A stretch of DNA of 15,336 nucleotides. Origin: an uncultured Caryophanales bacterium (GTDB lineage Bacteria > Bacillota_I > Bacilli_A > RFN20 > CAG-826). The notes under the pieces were generated by a model. It made no database searches. It was not told the origin of the DNA and saw nothing but the letters and a program-made list of their open reading frames with translations. Of the stretch, positions 1-8,131 are shown piece after piece. The first letter of the stretch is position 1; each line of letters begins with the position of its first letter. The stretch spans positions 1 through 15,336 of the forward strand of contig CAMJAG010000016.1 in NCBI GenBank assembly GCA_946403545.1. Reading direction: 5' to 3'. A program made the translations under genes and the position numbers.

Positions 1-1005
1 GAAGGATTAACAATTACTGGATCAAACTATGATTTGACTATCAAGACGTTAATTCCTCATAAAATCGGAGATAATGAAATCATTAGAAATTATAAAGAAG
101 GTTCAACTTTATTAAACGCTAAAATCCTTGTTGAAATCGCAAGAAAGATGGAAGCTGAAGAATTAACAGTGGAAATTATTGATTCAACAATCGCTACTAT
201 TGGTGATAAACGCTCTGAATATAAATTAAATTGTATTAGGCCTGAAGAATATCCGGATTTAGATCTTGAAAGCGAAGGTACAACATTAACTATGACCACC
301 GCTGAATTTGATTTAATGGTGGATCAAACTGCTTTTGCAGCTTCAACTAAAGAACAAAGACCAGTCTTAACAGCTATCAACTTAGAAGCTAGAGAAGGAT
401 TGCTTGTCGCAACCACTACTGACTCAGCAAGAATGGCTAAAAAGATTGTTACTGTCCCAGAAGACATTAATTTCAATGTGAATATTCCTGCCAAGATGAT
501 GACTGAAGTTGCGCACCTCTTAGAAGGAAGTCAAGCAGTGGAAATCGCTGTTAGTCAAAAGAAAGCTTTATTCTCATTTGGTAGAACACTCGTTGCTACG
601 AGATTAATCGCGGGTGATTATCCAAATACATCTAATATTGTTCCACGCGTTACAAACCATGTCTTAGAAGTTAACTCCCAAGACTTAATTAAAGCAATTG
701 ATCGCGCTAATATTCTTTCGATTGATAGAGAAAATATTGTTGATTTATCCATGTCAGAAGATGGTATTGAAATCAGTGCTAAATCTTCACAAGTTGGTTC
801 TGCTGTTGAAAGAATTGAAATGTTTAGATATGAAGGCGCTCCTTTAACCGTCTCATTCAACTCTGAATTTGTTGTTGCAGCTATCCGCGCTTTATCAAGT
901 GAAGATGTCACGTTCTGTTTTGTCGGAGAAATGAAACCATTTGTGGTGAAAAATTCCTCTGATGATTCAATTGTCCAAGTTGTAACACCAGTTAGAACTT
1001 ACTAA
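1..1005 (+). CDS. dnaN: DNA polymerase III beta subunit (sliding clamp), 5' end cut by window
   Basis: This is the ring-shaped processivity clamp that tethers DNA polymerase III and other repair and replication factors to DNA in the cytoplasm. The reading frame is open from base 1 and 334 residues are visible. By comparison with the Bacillus protein, about 40 N-terminal residues lie upstream of the window. The TTG at 34 is an internal leucine codon and not a start. Family features seen include the segment around TGSNYDL at the left edge, TDSARMAKK in the middle domain, RLIAGDYPNT, and the typical C-terminus ending in PVRTY. Its position before yaaA–recF–gyrBA matches the dnaA–dnaN origin cluster, so dnaA should lie just to the left. 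A strong terminator follows about 50 nt after the stop. Nothing in the visible part looks abnormal. Confidence 0.97.
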   Translation, partial: EGLTITGSNYDLTIKTLIPHKIGDNEIIRNYKEGSTLLNAKILVEIARKMEAEELTVEIIDSTIATIGDKRSEYKLNCIRPEEYPDLDLESEGTTLTMTTAEFDLMVDQTAFAASTKEQRPVLTAINLEAREGLLVATTTDSARMAKKIVTVPEDINFNVNIPAKMMTEVAHLLEGSQAVEIAVSQKKALFSFGRTLVATRLIAGDYPNTSNIVPRVTNHVLEVNSQDLIKAIDRANILSIDRENIVDLSMSEDGIEISAKSSQVGSAVERIEMFRYEGAPLTVSFNSEFVVAAIRALSSEDVTFCFVGEMKPFVVKNSSDDSIVQVVTPVRTY

Positions 1006-1051
1006 TCGATTTAAAGGCGCTTTTTAGCCCATTTAAGACACTATAATTTTT

Positions 1052-1080
1052 AAGGGAATAATTATATTCCCTTTTTATTT
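1052..1080 (+). terminator. Rho-independent terminator after dnaN
   Basis: A perfect 9-bp stem, AAGGGAATA (1052–1060) pairing with TATTCCCTT (1065–1073), encloses the 4-nt loop ATTA and runs into a T-rich tract. It separates dnaN from the yaaA–recF–gyrase operon. Confidence 0.9.
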
Positions 1081-1089
1081 TATATGTTG

Positions 1090-1095
1090 TATAAT
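1090..1095 (+). promoter_or_regulatory. Candidate −10 box of the yaaA–recF–gyrBA operon
   Basis: A consensus TATAAT lies just after the dnaN terminator. No good −35 box is visible 16–18 bp upstream, because that place is taken by the terminator's right arm and T-tract. Transcription would begin near 1102, giving a leader of only about 13 nt before the GTG start of yaaA. The ATG at 1094 overlaps this box, which argues against that codon being the translation start. Confidence 0.5.
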
Positions 1096-1103
1096 GTCTT
1101 TAC

Positions 1104-1107
1104 GGAG
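1104..1107 (+). promoter_or_regulatory. Ribosome binding site that decides the yaaA start
   Basis: GGAG at 1104–1107 is followed by seven T residues and then GTG at 1115. This is ideal spacing for the GTG. The site would lie inside the coding region if the ATG at 1094 were used. Confidence 0.6.
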
Positions 1108-1114
1108 TTTTTTT

Positions 1115-1342
1115 GTGCATAAAGTAAAGGTTCAAATTAGACCAAATGAAGAATACATCACCCTTGGTGTATTGCTAAAAATTGAAGGGATTATTCAAAC
1201 GGGAGGCATGGCAAAAGCCTACCTTGCTGATAACCCAGTTTTGGTCAATGGCGAACCAGATAATAGACGAGGTCGAAAATTATATCCTGGCGATGTCGTT
1301 GAAGTTGAGAAAACTTTGTATCTAATAGAAGATGCTAGTTAA
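1115..1342 (+). CDS. yaaA: Small S4-domain RNA-binding protein YaaA
   Basis: This is a 75-residue S4-like RNA-binding protein of the kind found between dnaN and recF in Firmicutes. A role in ribosome assembly has been proposed for the family, but no reaction is known. The diagnostic block runs from IIQTGGMAKAYL to NGEPDNRRGRKLYPGDVV (about residues 28–62) and matches the Bacillus protein closely. I chose the GTG at 1115 because a GGAG site lies 7 nt upstream and the resulting length fits the family (about 70 residues). The in-frame ATG at 1094 sits in a TATAAT box. The 3' end overlaps recF by 11 nt, which suggests translational coupling. Confidence 0.9.
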   Translation: MHKVKVQIRPNEEYITLGVLLKIEGIIQTGGMAKAYLADNPVLVNGEPDNRRGRKLYPGDVVEVEKTLYLIEDAS

Positions 1343-2384
1343 AAGTCTCAAACTAAAGAACTTCAGAAATCACTCGTACTTGTATTACGAATTCAAACCA
1401 GGAATTAATATCTTTACCGGAAATAATGGTGTTGGAAAAACAAATATTGTTGAAGCAATTTATTATTTATCCCTTGCAAGGTCATTTAGAACCCAAGAGG
1501 ACAAAGATTTAATAAAAGAAGGTAAAGATATTGCTGAAATCGATTCCGTGGTTCTAGAGGGGGAAATTAATCGAAAAATCAGATTTCTCTTCACTGACCA
1601 AGGAAGACAAGTATTTATCAACAACAAACCGGTTCGCAAACTATCAGAACTATCAAGATGCGTTAATGTAGTTCTGTTTGAACCAAAAGATGTCCTTCTA
1701 TTTAGAGGATCTCCGAAGAATAGAAGAAACTTCTTAGATATTAATATATCTAAAAAAATACCGGCCTACCTAGATTATATATCTAGATATGAAAAGGTGT
1801 TAAAGCAAAGAAACGATATATTAAAAGCGGATAATGTCGATCTATTATTACTAGATACTACAACCAAATTATTGGTGGAATTATCTAAGCCAATCATTCA
1901 ATTTAGAGAGGCATATGTCAAGGATATCAACGATATCCTTATTAAAATAACGCGCGCGCTCACAGGCGTGAGTAAACCTGTGAAGATGTTGTATGAACCA
2001 TTTGTTAAAGTGGATGACAATTTCCAAACAAACGCAGAAGAGGCATTTAAACGCTCTTTAGAGGGAGATTTGAAAAGAAAGGCAACATCTATTGGGGTTC
2101 ATCGAGAAGACTTCGTAGTAACCCTAAAAGACAAAGATATTGGCGAATTTGGTTCGCAAGGAGAGAATCGCCTCGTCTCCTTAGCTCTCAAGTTAAGTCC
2201 TTACTTCTTAATTCAAGATAAGGATAAAAGACCAATAGTAGTGCTTGATGATGTTATGTCAGAACTTGATCAGACACACAGAATGAGGCTTATTAAATTG
2301 TTAAGTAAATTTGAGCAGGTATTTATTACAGCGACAAGGCTCGAAGTAAAAGATGCCGCTCAATATGTGCTAAAAGAAAAATAA
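1332..2384 (+). CDS. recF: DNA replication and repair ATPase RecF
   Basis: RecF is an SMC/ABC-type ATPase that works with RecO and RecR to load RecA at gapped DNA. The 350-residue length is slightly short but normal for the family. Visible motifs are Walker A GNNGVGKT (residues 30–37), FINNKPVRKLSEL typical of RecF (about 95–107), the signature loop FGSQGENR (273–280) and Walker B IVVLDDVMSELD (302–313). The start overlaps yaaA by 11 nt. The stop is 14 nt before gyrB, and the gyrB ribosome site AGGGAGG begins at the last base of the recF stop codon. The remB/yaaB gene that lies between recF and gyrB in Bacillus is absent. By eye the gene uses the isoleucine codon ATA more often than gyrB or gyrA, in keeping with lower expression. 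Confidence 0.97.
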   Translation: MLVKSLKLKNFRNHSYLYYEFKPGINIFTGNNGVGKTNIVEAIYYLSLARSFRTQEDKDLIKEGKDIAEIDSVVLEGEINRKIRFLFTDQGRQVFINNKPVRKLSELSRCVNVVLFEPKDVLLFRGSPKNRRNFLDINISKKIPAYLDYISRYEKVLKQRNDILKADNVDLLLLDTTTKLLVELSKPIIQFREAYVKDINDILIKITRALTGVSKPVKMLYEPFVKVDDNFQTNAEEAFKRSLEGDLKRKATSIGVHREDFVVTLKDKDIGEFGSQGENRLVSLALKLSPYFLIQDKDKRPIVVLDDVMSELDQTHRMRLIKLLSKFEQVFITATRLEVKDAAQYVLKEK

Positions 2385-2398
2385 GGGAGGTTTTCTAA

Positions 2399-4450
2399 AT
2401 GGAAGAAGAAAACAAAGAAGTAGTTACTCCACAAGTAGAAGAATCCACTGAAAACACAGCTGCTCATGAGGCTTCAGAAATGAACAGAGAAGAAGTGGAA
2501 CTCGAAAAAGCAGATGCTGAGTACACTGCTACTAACATTCAAGTTTTGGAAGGACTTGAAGCTGTTAGAAAAAGACCTGGTATGTACATTGGTACTACCT
2601 CAAGCGCAGGTCTTCACCACCTCGTGTGGGAAATCGTTGATAACGCTATCGACGAAGCGCTAGCTGGTTATTGTACAGAAGTTACAGTAACAATTAATGA
2701 AGGCGACACAATCACAGTTAGTGATAATGGTCGTGGTATTCCTATCGATACCGTTGCTAAGACAGGACTTTCTGGTGTTGAAACTGTTTACACCATCCTC
2801 CACGCTGGTGGTAAGTTTGGTGAAGGTGGTGGATACAAAGTATCCGGTGGTCTACATGGTGTTGGTGCATCCGTTGTTAACGCATTAAGTGAATGGTTAG
2901 ATGTCTATGTCCATAAAGATGGTGGAATCTATTACATCCGCTTCGAAAACGGTGGCCATGCAGTCGATAGATTAAAGAAAGTTGGAACATGTACTGACAC
3001 AGGTACAATTGTTACCTTTAAACCAGATCCAACTATATTCGTAGAAAACACTGTTTATGACTACGAAATCATTAGAGACAGATTAAAACAAGTAGCTTAC
3101 CTCAATCGTGGCATTAAGATTAATGTTTACGATAAGAGAGAAGGCAAAGCTGCTGAGAATCACTTCTGTTTCGAAGGTGGTATTAAAGAATACGTTGAAA
3201 GTATTAATAAAAACAAAGAGCCACTATTCGAAGAAGTTATATATTGTGAAGGTAAAGAACCTATTACCCTTGCAAGTGGAACAGAAGCCCACATTTACGC
3301 TGAAGTTGCTATGCAATATAACGACGAATACAGCGCTAACATCTTCTCCTTCTGTAATAACGTTCACACCCATGAAGGTGGAACACACGAAGAAGGATTC
3401 CGTATGGCTATTACTCGTGTAATTAACGCCTACGCTAGACAAACAAAGATGTTAAAAGATAACGAAGATAATCTTACTTATTCCGACGTCACCGAAGGTT
3501 TAACCGCAATTATCTCCGTTAAACACCCAAACCCACAATTCGAAGGACAAACCAAAACCAAATTAGGTAACTTCGAAGTTCGTAAAACCCTTTCTCAAAT
3601 CGTTGGTACACAACTTGATAGATTCTTAATGGAGAATCCAAAACTTGCCAAACAAATCGTTGAGAAAATCTTAATGGCCGCTAACGCACGTTTAGCTGCT
3701 AGAAAAGCTAGAGAAGAAGTTCGTAGAAAAGGAACACTTGAACTTACCACCCTTCCAGGTAAACTTGCTGATTGCTCTTCTAAGAATCCAGAAGTCTGCG
3801 AATTATATATCGTAGAAGGTAACTCCGCTGGCGGTTCCGCTAAAGAAGGACGTAACCGTGAAACTCAAGCTATCCTACCACTTCGTGGTAAAATCTTAAA
3901 TGTTGAAAAAGCTCAAGCAAAACGTATTTTCGCTAATGCTGAAATTGGAAATATGATTACCGCTATCGGTGGTGGCATTGATCCAGAATTCGATGTTAGC
4001 AAGATTCGTTATCACAAGATTGTTATCATGACCGATGCTGATGTTGATGGTTCACACATCCGTATCTTACTTTTAACATTCTTCTATCGCTTTATGAGAC
4101 CACTCATCGAACAAGGATATATCTATATTGCTCAACCACCACTTTATAAAGTGGAATACCATGGTAAACAATATTACGCCTATTCTGATGATCAATTAGA
4201 AACAATTAAAAAACACCTCAACCTTAAAGCTGGATATCCATTCCAACGTTATAAAGGTCTTGGTGAAATGGATCCTTCTCAACTTTGGGAAACCACAATG
4301 GATCCAGATAGAAGAAAAATGTTACGTGTCTCCTTAGATGACGCTATCCAAGCTGAACAAGTATTCACCGACTTAATGGGAGATAACGTAGAACCAAGAA
4401 AAGAATTCATTCACAACAATGCTAAGTTTGTGAAGAATCTTGATATCTAA
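2399..4450 (+). CDS. gyrB: DNA gyrase subunit B with acidic N-terminal extension
   Basis: GyrB is the ATPase subunit of DNA gyrase (A2B2), which introduces negative supercoils. In order: an extra acidic N-terminal segment (residues 1–45, 15 Glu/Asp), then the GHKL ATPase start IQVLEGLEAVRKRPGMYIG, catalytic E78 in WEIVDN, DNGRGIP (109–115) and GGLHGVG (150–156). The TOPRIM domain has E473 in IVEGNSAGGS and TDADVDG (545–551). The C-terminal end YKGLGEMDPSQLWETTMDP is standard. Residue 475 is Asn where E. coli has Asp426, a known quinolone-resistance position. The length of 683 exceeds the usual 640 or so because of the N-terminal tail. The start is supported by AGGGAGG at 2384–2390. gyrA follows after 18 nt with its own strong ribosome site (AAAGGAGG, 4452–4459). 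Confidence 0.98.
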   Translation: MEEENKEVVTPQVEESTENTAAHEASEMNREEVELEKADAEYTATNIQVLEGLEAVRKRPGMYIGTTSSAGLHHLVWEIVDNAIDEALAGYCTEVTVTINEGDTITVSDNGRGIPIDTVAKTGLSGVETVYTILHAGGKFGEGGGYKVSGGLHGVGASVVNALSEWLDVYVHKDGGIYYIRFENGGHAVDRLKKVGTCTDTGTIVTFKPDPTIFVENTVYDYEIIRDRLKQVAYLNRGIKINVYDKREGKAAENHFCFEGGIKEYVESINKNKEPLFEEVIYCEGKEPITLASGTEAHIYAEVAMQYNDEYSANIFSFCNNVHTHEGGTHEEGFRMAITRVINAYARQTKMLKDNEDNLTYSDVTEGLTAIISVKHPNPQFEGQTKTKLGNFEVRKTLSQIVGTQLDRFLMENPKLAKQIVEKILMAANARLAARKAREEVRRKGTLELTTLPGKLADCSSKNPEVCELYIVEGNSAGGSAKEGRNRETQAILPLRGKILNVEKAQAKRIFANAEIGNMITAIGGGIDPEFDVSKIRYHKIVIMTDADVDGSHIRILLLTFFYRFMRPLIEQGYIYIAQPPLYKVEYHGKQYYAYSDDQLETIKKHLNLKAGYPFQRYKGLGEMDPSQLWETTMDPDRRKMLRVSLDDAIQAEQVFTDLMGDNVEPRKEFIHNNAKFVKNLDI

Positions 4451-4468
4451 TAAAGGAGGAATGAAATC

Positions 4469-7096
4469 ATGTTATTTGAAGATGATGAATTAAAAGTTGA
4501 TGAAACCGAAGAATCTGAAGATACTGCTGCTGAAGATAGTGGCGAAGACTCCGAAGTTGAAACAGCTGAAGTAGAAGAAGGCATTGTTGCTGGACTTACT
4601 GATATTCCACTTGTTAACACAGTTAAAAGTTCCTTCTTAGATTACGCGATGTCTGTTATCGTCTCTCGTGCGATTCCAGATGTTAGAGATGGTTTTAAAC
4701 CAGTTCACCGTAGAATTATCTACAGCATGAACGAAACAGGTACCACTCCTGATAAACCATTTAAAAAATGCGCCCGTATCGTTGGTGACGTTATGGGTAA
4801 ATATCACCCACATGGTGACTCCGCAATTTATCAAACCCTTGTCCGTTTAGCACAGTGGTTCTCAATGAGATATGTTCTCGTACAAGGTCATGGTAACTTT
4901 GGTAGTATCGATGGTGATGAAGCCGCCGCTTATCGTTATACCGAAGCTAGAATGAATAAACTTTCACTCGAAATGGTTAGAGACATCAACTGCAATGTCG
5001 TTGATTTTGTCGATAACTATGATGGTACTGAGCAAGAACCAACGGTTCTTCCATCCAGATTCCCTAACTTACTTGTTAATGGTTCATCTGGTATTGCTGT
5101 TGGTATGGCCACTAATATTCCACCTCACAATTTAGGTGAAGTTATTGATGGTGTTATTGCTTTAGCACGCAATCCTGAAATTGATACTTTAGGACTTATG
5201 GAATATATCAAAGGACCAGACTTCCCTACTGGTGCAATGATTTTAGGTAGAAGCGGTATCCGTGAAGCTTATGAAACAGGTACTGGTACTATCGTTATTC
5301 GTTCTAAAGCCCACATTGAAGATCGTGGTGAACACGGATTAAAGAGAATTGTTATTACTGAAATCCCTTATCAAGTTAACAAAGCTCACATGATTGAAAG
5401 CATGGCAAACCTTTGCCGTGATAAAGTCATTGAAGGTATTTCTGATATTCGTGATGAATCAAATAAAGATGGTATCCGCGTTGTTTTAGATGTTAAACGT
5501 GACGCTATCCCAGAAGTATTACTCAATCACTTCTATAAATTAACTCAACTACAAACATCATATGGCATCATCAATCTTTGCTTAATTGATGGCGCACCAA
5601 AAGTTGCTTCATTAAAAACAATTTTACAAGCTTACTTAGACTTCCAAGTTGAAGTTATCGCTAGAAGAACTATGTTCTTACTTGCTAAAGATGAAGCTCG
5701 TGATCACATCGTTGTTGGCTTATTAAAATGCCGCGAAAACATCGATGAAGTTATCCATATCATTAGAAATAGTGATACTCCAGAAGAAGCTGCTGCTACA
5801 TTAACCGAGAAATTCGGATTTGATGAACCACAAAATCAAGCCATTTTAGCTATGACATTACGTAGATTAACTGGTATTGAAGTTCACAAATTAGAAGCAG
5901 AACGCGCGCAACTCGAAGAAAATATTAGAGGATATAAACATATTCTTGAATCAAGAGAAAACGAAATCGAAGTCGTCATCAAAGAATTACTCGAAATCAA
6001 AGAAAAATTTGGAGATGAAAGAAAGACCGAAATTTCAAATGAAATTTCCTCTATCGATGATGAAGATTTAATTCCACAAGAAGATATCGTCGTCGCTTTA
6101 ACAAGAGGCGGATATATCAAACGTGTTACATCTGATTCATTCAGAACACAAAATAGAGGCGGTCGTGGTGTTAAAGGTATGTCCACAAATGAAAATGACA
6201 TCGTTGATTTCATGCTTTATACCAAAACACATACCGACTTATTATTCTTCACAAACTACGGAAAAGTTTATCGTATCCGTGGACACCAAATTCCTGAATC
6301 AAGCAGAATTGGTAAAGGTATCCCTGTTATCAACTTAATCAACGTTGAAAAAGGTGAAAAAGTTATGTCCATCGTTGCTTGTGATGAATATAAAGAAGAA
6401 AACTACCTCATGTTCTTCACTACCGGTGGTATTGTTAAGAAAACACCAATTACTGAATACGAATCAATTCGTCAAAACGGTAAGATCGCTATCACATTAA
6501 GAGAAGGTGATGAACTTCTTGATGTTAAAGTTGTCACCGACGACTTATATGTTGGTATCGCATCAAGTGATGGTAAGATGGTTAACTTCAAGTCTGACGA
6601 AGTCAGAGCTATGGGCAGAACCGCATCTGGTGTCAAAGGTATTGAATTATCAGAAGGACAACACGCTGTTGGTGCTACAACACAACTCGAAGGTCGTTAC
6701 ATCTTAGTTATCACTACTAAAGGTTATGGAAAGATGACCGATGCAGAAGATTATCGTAAGACCAAACGTGGTGCTAAAGGTGTTGCTACACTTAAAGCTA
6801 ACGATAAAGTTGGAGATCTCGTTACTGTCCGTGCAGTAAATGGTGATGAAGACTTAATGGTTATTACACAAAACGGTATCGTCATCCGTACACCACTTGA
6901 ACAAGTCCGTATTGCTGGACGTAATACTCAAGGCGTCAAGATTATTAATCTTGAAGGAAGACAAAAAGTTTCTTCTATCGCTGTTGTTGCTCATGAAGAC
7001 GAATCTGAAGAAGACATCGAAGATATCGCCGATCCTTTAGAAGAAGGAAACGAAGCAACCGAAGAAGTAAATAACGACGAAAATTCCGAAGAATAG
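4469..7096 (+). CDS. gyrA: DNA gyrase subunit A with acidic tails at both ends
   Basis: GyrA is the DNA-cleaving subunit of gyrase. The protein of 875 residues is longer than the roughly 820 of Bacillus because of a 40-residue acidic N-terminal segment (19 Glu/Asp) and an acidic C-terminal tail (18 Glu/Asp in the last 35 residues, no Lys or Arg). The core starts around residue 47. Motifs seen are DYAMSVIVSRAIPDVRDG (58–75), KYHPHGDSAIYQ (111–122), catalytic Tyr157 in RYTEA, and the GyrA box QNRGGRGVKG (561–570) at the start of the DNA-wrapping domain. The box marks it as gyrase and not topoisomerase IV. S118 corresponds to E. coli Ser83, but Q122 replaces the acidic residue at Asp87. It forms an operon with gyrB, and a glycosyltransferase gene begins 18 nt after the stop. 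Confidence 0.98.
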   Translation: MLFEDDELKVDETEESEDTAAEDSGEDSEVETAEVEEGIVAGLTDIPLVNTVKSSFLDYAMSVIVSRAIPDVRDGFKPVHRRIIYSMNETGTTPDKPFKKCARIVGDVMGKYHPHGDSAIYQTLVRLAQWFSMRYVLVQGHGNFGSIDGDEAAAYRYTEARMNKLSLEMVRDINCNVVDFVDNYDGTEQEPTVLPSRFPNLLVNGSSGIAVGMATNIPPHNLGEVIDGVIALARNPEIDTLGLMEYIKGPDFPTGAMILGRSGIREAYETGTGTIVIRSKAHIEDRGEHGLKRIVITEIPYQVNKAHMIESMANLCRDKVIEGISDIRDESNKDGIRVVLDVKRDAIPEVLLNHFYKLTQLQTSYGIINLCLIDGAPKVASLKTILQAYLDFQVEVIARRTMFLLAKDEARDHIVVGLLKCRENIDEVIHIIRNSDTPEEAAATLTEKFGFDEPQNQAILAMTLRRLTGIEVHKLEAERAQLEENIRGYKHILESRENEIEVVIKELLEIKEKFGDERKTEISNEISSIDDEDLIPQEDIVVALTRGGYIKRVTSDSFRTQNRGGRGVKGMSTNENDIVDFMLYTKTHTDLLFFTNYGKVYRIRGHQIPESSRIGKGIPVINLINVEKGEKVMSIVACDEYKEENYLMFFTTGGIVKKTPITEYESIRQNGKIAITLREGDELLDVKVVTDDLYVGIASSDGKMVNFKSDEVRAMGRTASGVKGIELSEGQHAVGATTQLEGRYILVITTKGYGKMTDAEDYRKTKRGAKGVATLKANDKVGDLVTVRAVNGDEDLMVITQNGIVIRTPLEQVRIAGRNTQGVKIINLEGRQKVSSIAVVAHEDESEEDIEDIADPLEEGNEATEEVNNDENSEE

Positions 7097-7114
7097 TTGA
7101 GATACATATCGTTT

Positions 7115-8125
7115 ATGCGAGTTTTAATCTATTTCAAACCAAAGGAAAAATTTGATAATTTCGAGGGCGCAAGACTAAGAAAGTCTATCAAGGGCGCCCT
7201 TGAGATTAACAATATCGATTACACACCAAATGATGTGGATCATTATGATATTGCCCATTTTATTTCTCCTAATAGCGAGTCTAAGATTAATGCTTGTATA
7301 GAAAGTGGTATTCCAGTTGTGCTTAGTGCACTATACTGCGAATCAGATATTGAAGCGTCATATCTCGAATATGTAACCAAAAAAGAGAAAAGAAGTATTG
7401 TTTTAACACAAAAAGCACTACGTGTATTAAATAAAGTCAATCTTGTTTTAGTTCCTAGCGAACAAGCCAAGGAATTCTTAATCGAATCTGGAGTAAACAC
7501 TCCAATTGAAGTATTACCAACTAGTGTAAATATTTCACGTTTCTCTTATTTAAGAGAAGATGAAAAAGAAGTGTTTTATAGATATTACCGCGAAGATAAA
7601 AATAAGAAATTGGTAATATCTATTGGAAGTTATGACAATCTTGATGGTGTTAGTGCATTTATTAAAAGCGCCAAATTAAATCCAGGATGCTCATTTTATT
7701 ACTTCGCACAACACAACTCTAAAACGAACTTAAAATATAAGCTATTAACAAGAAAATCACCTAAAAATTGTCACTTTGTGAATATCCCTAATGATGATAT
7801 TTATAGAAGTGCGTTAGTTAATTCCACTTTGTTTATGTATAACGGTTATGACTGCGCAGGTATTGTTTCAATCTTAGAAGCGATGGCCGCAAAAACGGAA
7901 ATTGTAATCCGCAATCAACCACTATTTTCGGACATATTAGTTAATGAAAAAACATGTCACATTGGTCAATTTTCTGAAACATTAACAGCGATTGCCTGTG
8001 ACTATCTAAATGATAAAATTTATCCTACTAAAGAAAACGCTTTTAAATACGCTGCAAGTCAAGGACTTGATGTTGCAGGTGAAAAATTAAAAGAAATATA
8101 TGAGAAAGTTTTAAAAAAGGAGTGA
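7115..8125 (+). CDS. GT-B glycosyltransferase, family 4-like, acceptor unknown
   Basis: A 336-residue putative glycosyltransferase that would transfer a sugar from a nucleotide donor, probably to a membrane lipid or surface glycan at the inner membrane face. The N-terminus MRVLIYF, the segment YDIAHFI, the hallmark VPSEQAKEFLIESGV (113–127) and the C-terminal LEAMAAKTEIVI (254–265) fit the two-domain GT-B fold of GT4 enzymes. The E-x7-E donor site looks altered: E255 is present, but the residue eight before it is Cys247 (Asp at 246). It is shorter than many GT4 enzymes. I chose the ATG at 7115 and not the TTG at 7097 because MRVLIYF is the usual family start, although no clear ribosome site is visible. 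It lies between gyrA and serS in one operon. The TGA stop is followed 6 nt later by serS in the same frame. Confidence 0.75.
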   Translation: MRVLIYFKPKEKFDNFEGARLRKSIKGALEINNIDYTPNDVDHYDIAHFISPNSESKINACIESGIPVVLSALYCESDIEASYLEYVTKKEKRSIVLTQKALRVLNKVNLVLVPSEQAKEFLIESGVNTPIEVLPTSVNISRFSYLREDEKEVFYRYYREDKNKKLVISIGSYDNLDGVSAFIKSAKLNPGCSFYYFAQHNSKTNLKYKLLTRKSPKNCHFVNIPNDDIYRSALVNSTLFMYNGYDCAGIVSILEAMAAKTEIVIRNQPLFSDILVNEKTCHIGQFSETLTAIACDYLNDKIYPTKENAFKYAASQGLDVAGEKLKEIYEKVLKKE

Positions 8126-8131
8126 TTAATT

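Noticed and set aside
34..36. TTG at 34 as the start of dnaN
   Set aside because: The frame is open from base 1, and the upstream residues (EGLTITGSNYD) match the DnaN family, so this is an internal leucine codon.
1011..1026. AAAGGCGCTTT as an extra hairpin after dnaN
   Set aside because: The stem is only 4 bp, and the strong terminator 30 nt later explains the region.
5884..6213. 109-codon open frame on the − strand
   Set aside because: It is a reverse shadow of gyrA with a serine-rich, non-protein-like composition.
7097..7099. TTG at 7097, directly after the gyrA stop, as the glycosyltransferase start
   Set aside because: It adds six residues not seen in the family, while ATG 7115 gives the usual MRVLIYF start.
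8123..8125. UGA as tryptophan (mycoplasma code)
   Set aside because: All tryptophans in recognisable genes use TGG, no gene needs an internal TGA, and psuG ends correctly at TGA with a coupled ATG.
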